Assembly (NCBI GenBank): GCA_942493075.1
Contig: OW818681.1
Coordinates: forward strand, 2,480,001 to 2,544,000
DNA length: 64,000 bases
From: JBBQYD01 sp942493075
GTDB lineage: Bacteria; Verrucomicrobiota; Verrucomicrobiia; Limisphaerales; UBA8199
Direction of reading: 5' to 3'
Positions 8,967 through 17,380 of the stretch are shown here, piece by piece; positions within the stretch are counted from its first letter, which is position 1, and each line of letters opens with the position of its first letter. A model generated the notes under the pieces. The model was not told where the DNA came from, searched no databases, and saw only the letters and a program-made list of their open reading frames with translations. A program made the translations under genes and the position numbers.

Positions 8967-11900
8967 ATGAAGCTTATCTCCAGAAAACTTGCCTGTGCCT
9001 ATTTGCTGGTTGTTGTGGGCATGACGTTTTCGTGGCCTGCGCAGGCCGGCACAATTACGAAGGCCGACAACACCATCGATCTGACAAACGCTCTCAGTTG
9101 GGTGCAGGCTGTGCCCGGTCTGACGGATATTGCCCTTTGGGACGGCACCGTGAAAGCCGCCAACTCCACGAGCATGGGAGCGGATATGGATTGGCTGGGA
9201 ATTCGGATAGTCAATCCCGGCGGGTTGGTGACCGTTCAAGGGCCTGGCACTCTGACCCTGGGGCCTTCGGGGATCGATATGGCGTCGGCCTCAGCGGATT
9301 TCACGAGCCAAAACGCACTTGCTCTCGCGGCTGATCAGACATGGAACATTGGCAGCGGGCGCACTCTGACCGTCGCGGGGAGCCTCTCTGTTCAAAAGAA
9401 CAAGAAGCTTACCCTGGCGGGGCCCGGGACTGTAAATGCCGGGTCCCTGAGTGGCACCAACGGGCGGGTTACGATCTCTGGGGGAAGCCTGACGGTTAGC
9501 AATCAACTAGGCGTGCTTGGCTCAGGTTCTCTTACCTTAACAAATCAGGGTTGGCTCAACCTGTATGGCAGAGCAACCATCGGCTCCGGTTATGGCGCAG
9601 GATTGGGTGTGCTGAATCTTAGCGGGGGAGTCCTGAATATTGGCAGTGCTTCTGCAAGCCTGGGAGTGGGTGTTCGCGGACAAATCAACGCAAATGGTGG
9701 CAGCATCACGAACGGGAGTTCCGGCTCTATTACAGTCTCCGCGCCGATAACTCTTGAGTCAGGTGGTCTGATCCTGTCCGCCATCTCGGGTGGTGCCCGC
9801 AACGTGACGTTGTCCGGGAGATTGAGTGGCGCAGGAGGACTTACCACCGCACTGGGTGGAAGTTGTAATACCTACCTCACAGGCAACAACGGTTTTACCG
9901 GTCCTGTCCTGATCAAGTCCGGCTATTTTCATAACAGCGGCACCTACGCCATTCCCACTGGGTGTGCCCTAACCAATAACGCGCAGTGGGCCGTGGACAA
10001 GAGCGTAACGCTCGGCAGTTTCGCTGGGACGGGCGGCATTTTTCGCGATGGCGGGCAGGGCGCTGCTACCATTACCGCTGGTTACAACAACACCGATGGA
10101 ACTTACGCCGGCAGCATAGGGGAGGGGACTGGCAGTCCGCTCTCTTTGGCAAAAATTGGTACAGGCACTCTCACGCTTTCCGGGACCTGCACTTACACTG
10201 GAAACACCACCGTTAATAACGGCACACTCCTCATTGATGGTTCGTTGAAAGCATCTGTTGTGGATGTGAGGGGAGGTGGTTTGGGTGGACGAGGCATCAT
10301 CAGCAGCAACGTGAACCTGGCGATCGGGGCCAAGACTGTTTTTAGCGATACGGCTACCCTGACGATAGGGGGAATTCTGAAAGGCGTGGGGAATTCCATT
10401 CACCTAACCTTATCAACCAATGTCCCAGCCGGTTACTACCTGCTCGCTACGTGTGGCAGCGGGGCGATCGGAGCTTTTTCCCCAACGCCCCTTGTGGATT
10501 CGGGTTCTTTTGCGGCAGGCACAACCAATTATTGCATCAGCACGCCCAACGACACGCAGATCTGGCTTGTGGTGGAAAACCGAAATCCAAAACCGCCAGC
10601 AATAGCCGGACAGCTCACGTGGCCTGCGAAACAGTTTCTGCCGACTTTTCCCGCCAGCGCTGCGATGGTCGATTGCATTGATGTAACCGGGGCTTCCGGG
10701 GCTTTGAACGACTTGTTTGCCTCGTTGCAGGGCATTGTGAACCGCTCCCAGCCCCGCATCGCATGTGTTGGTAATCCCGAGGAAGGCAAGTTCACCTGGA
10801 TGGCGGATCACGAGGTCACCTACCGCATGAACAGCGGATATAATTTGATTCTTCAGTATCGAGATTTGCTGTCAGGGCTGGTCGTGCCTGATCCGAACAT
10901 GACGGATACCCTCAATTTGGCAACCACGATTGCCGGGTTAACGAACGGACTGATTTGTGATCCCGCCTTTCTGAACCTGCTGACGAATGCTCCCTACAAC
11001 CTCCCCGTTGTGATGGACCTCCGGGGAGTGTTCACAGACAAATACCAGGTCTATGGTTATCTTCGAAGCAATTATTGGAACCAGTGTACGCACCGCATTA
11101 TCACCAGCCTGAACCCTGGCGTTCATGGATGTCTTCGAGATTACATCGTGGCAATCAAAGCCGCATGCGTTTGGCTGAATCCGGGCAGCGTGACTGCCGA
11201 CGCGGCCGCTTTGGCCCCGTTCATGACAGCCATGAAACCGGTGGCCAGTCTCTGGATGGGCTGGGTGCCACATGAGAATGATGATGTCGCATGGCTGGGC
11301 CAATACGGGATCCCTGTGCTGGCGAGTGACTATTATCAGAACGGTTCGCTCTACAGCGGTCTGCATTCCTCAATTGACGTCCCAGCCGTTCCTGCCGCGA
11401 CCCCGCTCCAGAATAGAATCTATGTCTGCTTTATGCTCAGTGATGGCGACAACATCGCCTACATGCAGCACAAGATGCGCGGTGTCTGGAACGATTCCGC
11501 CCGGGGCCAGGTGCCGATCGGTTGGACTGTGTCGTCACTTGCCTCCGATATTGATCCCGGAATGTTGAACTACTATTGGAGTACAGCGACTCCGAACGAC
11601 TGCCTGGTATCCGGTCCAAGCGGGGCAGGGTATGCCAAGATAGAGCATTGGAGCGCCGCTAACTCAATCGCTTTCACGGAGGCCTCTGCTCCCTACCTGC
11701 TTCGGGGCGGGCAGAGCGTGATAACGGTCTGGGATTCGCTCTCGACAGCCAAGGGCCGGTATTATGGCACAAACTGCCCGGCCCTTGCCGGCCTCATTGA
11801 TCACGGTGGCGGGTATTACACGACGACGAGCAAAGGCAGTGTTCCGGTAATGGGTATGCCATCGGGTGCCAATTATGCTTCAACTCCAGACGATCTGGTC

Positions 11901-13223
11901 AAGGGCATCACCAATACTGCCGCCGGATGGAACGGAACTTCCCCTATGTTCATCCCTGTGCAAGGCTCAGGATGGGACATCACTCCATCCGAACTGCTGA
12001 CAGTGGCAAATGCGTTGGACAGCCGGTTCGTTGTTGTTCGTCCAGACACCATGTTCCTGCTCTACAGAAAGCACATGGGACAAGGAGTCGTCCTCGATCC
12101 GCCACCAACCAATCTCCGTGCGACCCGCCGTTTCAACGGAGAGATCATATTGACATGGTCTGGGTCCGCGGACGCGACCGGTTATCTACTTACCCGTTCG
12201 TCAACCAGTGGTATGGAAACGCCCTTGGCCACGGCCGTTGCATCCTCTTTTGTTGATACGGAATCGGAAGCCAGCCAGACCTATTACTATAGGATCGCCA
12301 CTAAGAACCTTGCCGGGGTGAGCGGTTTTTCCAGCGAGTTGGTGGTGCCACCCATGATTCAACCTTCCGGCTCTTATGCCGCGGCAGTGATGGACAGGAA
12401 CCCAATGGCCTATTGGCCCCTGAATGAGACCTCTGGCTCCGTGGCTTATGATTTGGCTGGCGGCTACGATGGGGGATACACGTCTGGAGTTGCTCTCGGC
12501 CAGCCGGGCATTCCCAATGGTGGGTTTGGTTTCCCTGGCAACTTTGCAGCACTTTTTGATGGAACCTCATCGCGAATTGAAATTCCTGGAGAACCCTTCA
12601 ATCTCACACAAGCTCTCACAATCACAGCCTGGGTTAAGGTGCCAACCGTTCCTCCCCATTTCTCGGGAATAGCCGGGAGAGGAGACGGCTCATGGCGGTT
12701 AAGCGTGAATACCTCGGGCAAACCGGGTGGAAACCATGCCCACACCAGCGGCGATGCAACCAGCCCGAATTCGATAGTCAACACGAATTGGCACTTGGTG
12801 GCTTATACCTATTCCGGAGTGCCAACTGTCAGCAATAACGGCCGGTTATATGTGGATGGCACATTGGTGGCCATGAATACGGTAGGCGTTCCTTCGGGCA
12901 GTGACAGTGCAGTATGGATTGGCGGATCTCCCGATTATGGGACAGCGCGGCTGCTTTCAGGTAGCGTGGCTCACGTCGCTATTTTTACCAACGCTTTATC
13001 TCCGGCACACATAAGCGCCCTCTACGCGCTGGGATCGGATAAGACCCCAAAACTTGGCTTGATCCCATTGTCGTCTGGAAGGGGACTAGAATTGATGTGG
13101 TCTGGCGGCACGCTGCTGCAAGCCACGAACGTGGGTGGCCCATGGGCACCAAACACTTCATCATCGCCCAGTCTTGTGGACACAACGAAAGAGCAAATGT
13201 TCTTCAGAGTAGAAGGTCGCTGA
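8967..13223 (+). CDS. Secreted GxGYxYP-domain glycoside hydrolase-like protein with PATR repeats, FN3 and LamG
   Basis: This 1418-aa protein has a signal peptide (MKLISRKLACAYLLVV...AQAG). Residues ~30-540 are beta-helical, with a PATR near 395 (GTGTLTLSGTCTYTGNTTVN). Residues ~545-1040 match the GxGYxYP putative glycoside hydrolase family: LFASLQGIVNRSQPRI at the start, SDGDNIAYMQ near 828, and the name-giving motif as SGPSGAGYAKIEHW near 883, with the two aromatic Y positions altered to A/I. An FN3-like domain (~1046-1130) and a LamG domain (~1145-1365, MAYWPLNETSGSV) follow. The end has the recurring module (LLQATNVGGPWAP ... QMFFRVEGR). It shares architecture with the gene before it. Substrate unknown; catalysis by this family is not well established. 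Confidence 0.82.
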   Translation: MKLISRKLACAYLLVVVGMTFSWPAQAGTITKADNTIDLTNALSWVQAVPGLTDIALWDGTVKAANSTSMGADMDWLGIRIVNPGGLVTVQGPGTLTLGPSGIDMASASADFTSQNALALAADQTWNIGSGRTLTVAGSLSVQKNKKLTLAGPGTVNAGSLSGTNGRVTISGGSLTVSNQLGVLGSGSLTLTNQGWLNLYGRATIGSGYGAGLGVLNLSGGVLNIGSASASLGVGVRGQINANGGSITNGSSGSITVSAPITLESGGLILSAISGGARNVTLSGRLSGAGGLTTALGGSCNTYLTGNNGFTGPVLIKSGYFHNSGTYAIPTGCALTNNAQWAVDKSVTLGSFAGTGGIFRDGGQGAATITAGYNNTDGTYAGSIGEGTGSPLSLAKIGTGTLTLSGTCTYTGNTTVNNGTLLIDGSLKASVVDVRGGGLGGRGIISSNVNLAIGAKTVFSDTATLTIGGILKGVGNSIHLTLSTNVPAGYYLLATCGSGAIGAFSPTPLVDSGSFAAGTTNYCISTPNDTQIWLVVENRNPKPPAIAGQLTWPAKQFLPTFPASAAMVDCIDVTGASGALNDLFASLQGIVNRSQPRIACVGNPEEGKFTWMADHEVTYRMNSGYNLILQYRDLLSGLVVPDPNMTDTLNLATTIAGLTNGLICDPAFLNLLTNAPYNLPVVMDLRGVFTDKYQVYGYLRSNYWNQCTHRIITSLNPGVHGCLRDYIVAIKAACVWLNPGSVTADAAALAPFMTAMKPVASLWMGWVPHENDDVAWLGQYGIPVLASDYYQNGSLYSGLHSSIDVPAVPAATPLQNRIYVCFMLSDGDNIAYMQHKMRGVWNDSARGQVPIGWTVSSLASDIDPGMLNYYWSTATPNDCLVSGPSGAGYAKIEHWSAANSIAFTEASAPYLLRGGQSVITVWDSLSTAKGRYYGTNCPALAGLIDHGGGYYTTTSKGSVPVMGMPSGANYASTPDDLVKGITNTAAGWNGTSPMFIPVQGSGWDITPSELLTVANALDSRFVVVRPDTMFLLYRKHMGQGVVLDPPPTNLRATRRFNGEIILTWSGSADATGYLLTRSSTSGMETPLATAVASSFVDTESEASQTYYYRIATKNLAGVSGFSSELVVPPMIQPSGSYAAAVMDRNPMAYWPLNETSGSVAYDLAGGYDGGYTSGVALGQPGIPNGGFGFPGNFAALFDGTSSRIEIPGEPFNLTQALTITAWVKVPTVPPHFSGIAGRGDGSWRLSVNTSGKPGGNHAHTSGDATSPNSIVNTNWHLVAYTYSGVPTVSNNGRLYVDGTLVAMNTVGVPSGSDSAVWIGGSPDYGTARLLSGSVAHVAIFTNALSPAHISALYALGSDKTPKLGLIPLSSGRGLELMWSGGTLLQATNVGGPWAPNTSSSPSLVDTTKEQMFFRVEGR

Positions 13224-13457
13224 GGGGGCAGACCGACAACTGTAAAACCAACATCGGTTTCCTTGAGTGTTAGAGGTTTGCGCCGGAGCCGCTGGTTACT
13301 ATATGCTTCTCGCGCAGTTCGTCAGGGGAGCGGGTGCCGCCTGAAGGGCTTGTAATGCGCAAAAAAACTTTGAGCGTTTAGTAGATTGAGACTTTTGGGA
13401 CATTTTCTCTACAAGGAAACACCTCGCAACCTGTCTGCGGATTTTGAGGTGATACCG

Positions 13458-16400
13458 ATGGTTGTGATTCGCAGTCTGCTCGTCCTGATGTTTCGCCCTA
13501 TGCAGAACGCCGTTTTTCGCGGAGCGATCGGGTGTTGTTGTCTTTTGGCGCTTGTGCCTCGGTTGTCAGCCCAAACCGACTTCTATAGCCGGGTGTGGCA
13601 AGTGGAGAACGGCTTGCCGAATAACATTGTCCAGACGGTGACCCAAACTCGTGATGGTTATCTTTGGGTTGGCACCCGGGAGGGGATGTCACGATTTGAC
13701 GGTGAGCATTTTCAACCGTTGCTGCTGTCCCCCCAAACCATGGAGCCATCCATCAATTGCCTGCTGGCTGCGAAGGATGGCAGCCTTTGGATTGGCACGG
13801 ATGGTCGGGGAATTTTCCAACTCGAACACGGTGAATTGCACCAGCGAGAGATCTCTGGCCGCAAGAACACGTTCACAGTGCTTAGGATGTGTGAAGCCGG
13901 TGACGGATCGGTATGGTTTGAAACACCTGAAGGAGTCTTTTGTTGGAAAAAGGGGAAGATGGAGTACCGAGGCGATCTCATCAACTTCAGGGAACCGCAG
14001 GTAGAACTGGGTTCGGGCAAGAAGCCGATCTGCGTCGATGCCACAGGGAAGATCTGGATGCTGAACGGCAACTTAGTTCGTGCTGATTTGCCAGTCGCGA
14101 CGAATTACTTTCCCGAGGCAAGTCTGTTGCCATCATTCGGAAGAACCCTGTATCGCGACAAGGAAGGCATCTTTTGGATCGGAACGGACTCATCTGCGAG
14201 CAACGTTTTGATCAAAGTTGAGGATGGTGTCATCACGAAGTATCCGCGGCAGAATGGGCCGGCCGGGTTTCCGCAGGTCGTTTTAAGGGACAACGCTGGG
14301 AATCTCTGGATCGGTTCCTACGAAGGCTTGAGCCGGTTGATTGACGACAAGTTTGTTGCCTTCCACGCGCTTGAGGAGCCCGCTGCGGCGACTGCCTATC
14401 GGATTTATACGCTTTTTGAGGACCAGGAGCACAATCTCTGGGTCGGCTCCGATGAGGGGCTTACGAGGCTCACTGCGAAGCGGTTCAAGACGATTACCAA
14501 GAAAGATGGTCTTGCCTCAAACGTGGCGCTGGCAGTGTATGCGAGTCGCGACGGCAGCACCTGGATCAGTTCGTGGGGATCGGGCTTGAGCCACTACGTT
14601 GATGGTAGAGTTGAGATCCTGAATACAAAGAACGGACTGCCTTCGAATTTCGTCATGGGGCTGGCCGAGACCCGTGATGGCAGCTTGTGGACAGGGGCCG
14701 ACTACAACGGTCAACTGATCCGCATCAAGGATGGCCGGGTTTCTGTGTTCGAGCACAAGGGGCATCACGGGACACCCGCGTTGTACGAGGATGAACGCGG
14801 TGTGCTTTGGATTGGAAACCGTGGGAACCTGGAGACCTGGGATGGCAAAAAGCTTAGACGCTACACGACCAGGAACGGTTTAGCTGATGATGAGATCAAT
14901 GCGATCTGCGGGGGGGCAGACGGAACTGTCTGGATCGGCACTGTAAACGGATTAACCCGGTGGCAGAACGGCAAGTTTGAGAATCTGGCGGCGAGCAATG
15001 CGCCGTTACGTGTGATGATTCTCTCGCTCCATCACGACGCGAGCGGCACACTCTGGATCGGAACGAAGGGCAAGGGACTGTTACGCTGGCGTGATGGAAA
15101 GGTTGATGAGTTTAACCAGTCCTGTGGGCTGTACAGCGATTCCATCTACGCGATTCTGGAGGAGCGCACCAATCTCTGGTTCAATAGCAGCCGGGGGATC
15201 TTTCGAATCGATAAGCAGCAGTTCGAAGATCTTGCGGCAGGAAGACAGACCGCACTTAGTTCCATCAATTATGGCGTATCTGATGGGATTCTTGCCAGTG
15301 GCCAGTATTTCGACGTTACGCAGCCTGCTGCCAGCAAAGACATCCATGGGCACCTGTGGTTTCGCACGACTCAGGGCGTGGCTGTAGTCGATCCTGAGCT
15401 AGCCGGCATCAACAGGCAAGTGCCGCCCGTAACCATCCAACAGATCCTTATTGATAATAAGTCAGTCGCTGTCGGGAAGCTCGGGCTGGATGTTCCGAGA
15501 TCGATCGTAGTGCCGCCGGGTCATCAGGGATTGGAAATTCGTTATGCCGCTCTTAGTTACCGTGCCGCTGAAAAGAACCTATACCGCTATAAGCTGGATG
15601 GCGTCGATGGTGACTGGGTTAGCGTCGGCAATGCGAAGATTGCGAAGTATAATAACCTGCGGCCGGGCGAGTATCGTTTTCAAGTGATGGCATGCAACAA
15701 TGACGGAGTGTGGAATCCGGTGGCGCAGGCCATAGAATTCAGCTTTAAGCCGCATTTTTGGCAAACGTGGTGGTTCTATTCTCTGGTAGGGATCGCAGCA
15801 CTGGCCACGACTGGCGGTACAGTCCGCTATTACACGTGGCGGCGGATGCAGCGAAAGTTGCACCTCCTGGAGAAGCAGCGAGCTGTCGAACAGGAGCGAG
15901 CGCGCATAGCCCGCGATGTGCATGATGAACTCGGGGCCAAACTCACTAGTATCTCCTTCCAAGGCAGCATTGCTAAATGCAGCCTGGATGATCCAACCGA
16001 AATCCAACGGCAAATCGACCAGATGTCCGCCTCGGCCCGGGAGGCCGTTTCGTCTTTGCACGCCATCGTTTGGGCTGTAGATCCATTGAATGATTCGCTG
16101 GACGGCCTGGTGGGACTGATGAGCCATCGGGTGAGCGAGCTGTTTAACAATTCTTCCATTCGCTGCGAAATAATTGTCCCGGACAACATCCCGCTGGTCC
16201 ATCTTTCGGCGAACGTCAGGCACAACCTCTTCATGGCCATCATGGAGGCGGCCAATAACTCAGCCAAGCATGCGAAGGCCGCCCGGGTGTCAATCCGTGT
16301 GGAGATACGGTCGGAGGAACTAGAAGTTCTGGTTACAGACGACGGGGCGGGTTTTGACCCTGAGTTTCGTAGCGTGCCGGCCGATGGCAACGGAAAACGT

Positions 16401-16529
16401 TCTGGGAATGGTTTGAGGAACATGCAGAACCGGATGCATTCCATAGGTGGCAGATTGGAGATCACCAGCAAGCCGGGCTCGGGGACAACGATTTGCTTCA
16501 TCGCCCCATTGGAGAAATCTTTCCCATAG
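13458..16529 (+). CDS. Beta-propeller two-component sensor histidine kinase (Reg_prop / Y_Y_Y / HisKA_3)
   Basis: From the ATG at 13458 the protein has 1023 aa. That ATG follows GAGGTG at a good distance; an in-frame TTG at 13386 would add 24 residues. After a signal segment ending near LSAQ comes a periplasmic two-component propeller with many repeats of the form DGxLWIGTxxGLxR. A Y_Y_Y domain follows (YRYKLDGVDGDWV), then one transmembrane helix (WWFYSLVGIAALA). The cytoplasmic part holds a HisKA_3 dimerisation helix with phospho-acceptor His822 (ARDVHDELGAKLTS). Its ATPase domain has NNSAKHAKA, DDGAGFDP and GNGLRNM motifs. Proteins of this layout sense extracellular glycans in Bacteroidetes hybrid systems; here the regulator is a separate gene, 69 bases downstream. 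Confidence 0.92.
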   Translation: MVVIRSLLVLMFRPMQNAVFRGAIGCCCLLALVPRLSAQTDFYSRVWQVENGLPNNIVQTVTQTRDGYLWVGTREGMSRFDGEHFQPLLLSPQTMEPSINCLLAAKDGSLWIGTDGRGIFQLEHGELHQREISGRKNTFTVLRMCEAGDGSVWFETPEGVFCWKKGKMEYRGDLINFREPQVELGSGKKPICVDATGKIWMLNGNLVRADLPVATNYFPEASLLPSFGRTLYRDKEGIFWIGTDSSASNVLIKVEDGVITKYPRQNGPAGFPQVVLRDNAGNLWIGSYEGLSRLIDDKFVAFHALEEPAAATAYRIYTLFEDQEHNLWVGSDEGLTRLTAKRFKTITKKDGLASNVALAVYASRDGSTWISSWGSGLSHYVDGRVEILNTKNGLPSNFVMGLAETRDGSLWTGADYNGQLIRIKDGRVSVFEHKGHHGTPALYEDERGVLWIGNRGNLETWDGKKLRRYTTRNGLADDEINAICGGADGTVWIGTVNGLTRWQNGKFENLAASNAPLRVMILSLHHDASGTLWIGTKGKGLLRWRDGKVDEFNQSCGLYSDSIYAILEERTNLWFNSSRGIFRIDKQQFEDLAAGRQTALSSINYGVSDGILASGQYFDVTQPAASKDIHGHLWFRTTQGVAVVDPELAGINRQVPPVTIQQILIDNKSVAVGKLGLDVPRSIVVPPGHQGLEIRYAALSYRAAEKNLYRYKLDGVDGDWVSVGNAKIAKYNNLRPGEYRFQVMACNNDGVWNPVAQAIEFSFKPHFWQTWWFYSLVGIAALATTGGTVRYYTWRRMQRKLHLLEKQRAVEQERARIARDVHDELGAKLTSISFQGSIAKCSLDDPTEIQRQIDQMSASAREAVSSLHAIVWAVDPLNDSLDGLVGLMSHRVSELFNNSSIRCEIIVPDNIPLVHLSANVRHNLFMAIMEAANNSAKHAKAARVSIRVEIRSEELEVLVTDDGAGFDPEFRSVPADGNGKRSGNGLRNMQNRMHSIGGRLEITSKPGSGTTICFIAPLEKSFP

Positions 16530-16598
16530 CCGCATCATATGTTCATGTGAGTTACACTTTGATGAGAAACAAGTTACTCTTGGCCGGCCTGCTGACAT

Positions 16599-17258
16599 AT
16601 GCCCATATCAGTTTACATCGTTGAGGATGATCCCAATCTGCGGGAAACCATCCGGCGTTTCATCAACTTGAGTCCAGGTTTCAAGTGCGCAGGAGTTTTC
16701 GCTTCAGGGGAGGAGTTGCTCGCAGCAGAGGTAAGTTCCGCACCTGACGTCGTTCTCATGGACATTAATCTTCCTGGTATGAGCGGCATTCAATGTGTCA
16801 GCCGCCTGAAGCAGATGCTGCCTGAGGTGCAGATCATGATGCTCACCGTGTATGAAAACAGTGACCGGATTTTTGAGGCGCTTGCCGCTGGAGCCAGCGG
16901 GTTCCTGGTCAAGAACACGCCGCCTGATAAACTTCTGGACGCAATACGTGACCTCGCCGCCGGTGGCGGCCCCATGTCCAGTCACATAGCACGGAAGGTG
17001 ATCCAGGCGTTCCAACCCTCAGTCAAGGATGCCGCTTCAATGGAGCGACTGACCGTTCGTGAACAGGAAGTTCTCGAACTGTTGTCTCGCGGTTTTGCCT
17101 ACAAACAGATCGCGGCAGAGTTGAATTTGGGCATGGGGACTATCCAGACCCATATCAGCCGGATCTATAAAAAATTGCACGTTAACAGCCGTACGAGTGC
17201 CGTGATGAAGTATCGCGATGCAAAGGGTGGTTGGTCGGGAAACATCTGCGCCTCTTAA
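16599..17258 (+). CDS. Response regulator, NarL/FixJ type (receiver + LuxR-type HTH)
   Basis: This is a 219-aa DNA-binding response regulator. The receiver spans residues ~3-120, with the acidic pair Asp10/Asp11, phospho-acceptor Asp55 (VVLMDINLPG), Thr83 and Lys105 (FLVKNT). The C-terminal LuxR-type helix-turn-helix spans ~150-210 (LTVREQEVLELLSRG, IAAELNLGMGTIQTHISRIY). The gene follows the sensor kinase by 69 bases on the same strand, so the two almost surely form one pair and operon. Likely targets are the flanking exported protein and mannosidase genes; this is inference from position. Length and residues are all normal. Confidence 0.95.
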   Translation: MPISVYIVEDDPNLRETIRRFINLSPGFKCAGVFASGEELLAAEVSSAPDVVLMDINLPGMSGIQCVSRLKQMLPEVQIMMLTVYENSDRIFEALAAGASGFLVKNTPPDKLLDAIRDLAAGGGPMSSHIARKVIQAFQPSVKDAASMERLTVREQEVLELLSRGFAYKQIAAELNLGMGTIQTHISRIYKKLHVNSRTSAVMKYRDAKGGWSGNICAS

Positions 17259-17380
17259 ACCGCTTCATGGAGCTGTACTGTGATAATCGTTGTCTTGCCT
17301 GTGCGGCAGGCATTAGGATTCAGCGTGTGGCGCTGGAAAGCGGTCTTTAGAACCAATCCGAAGGCACATTTACTGAATTC

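Noticed and set aside
4469..13223. Classical autotransporter assignment for the two PATR proteins
   Set aside because: No C-terminal outer-membrane beta-barrel is present; the proteins end in LamG domains and a short module instead.
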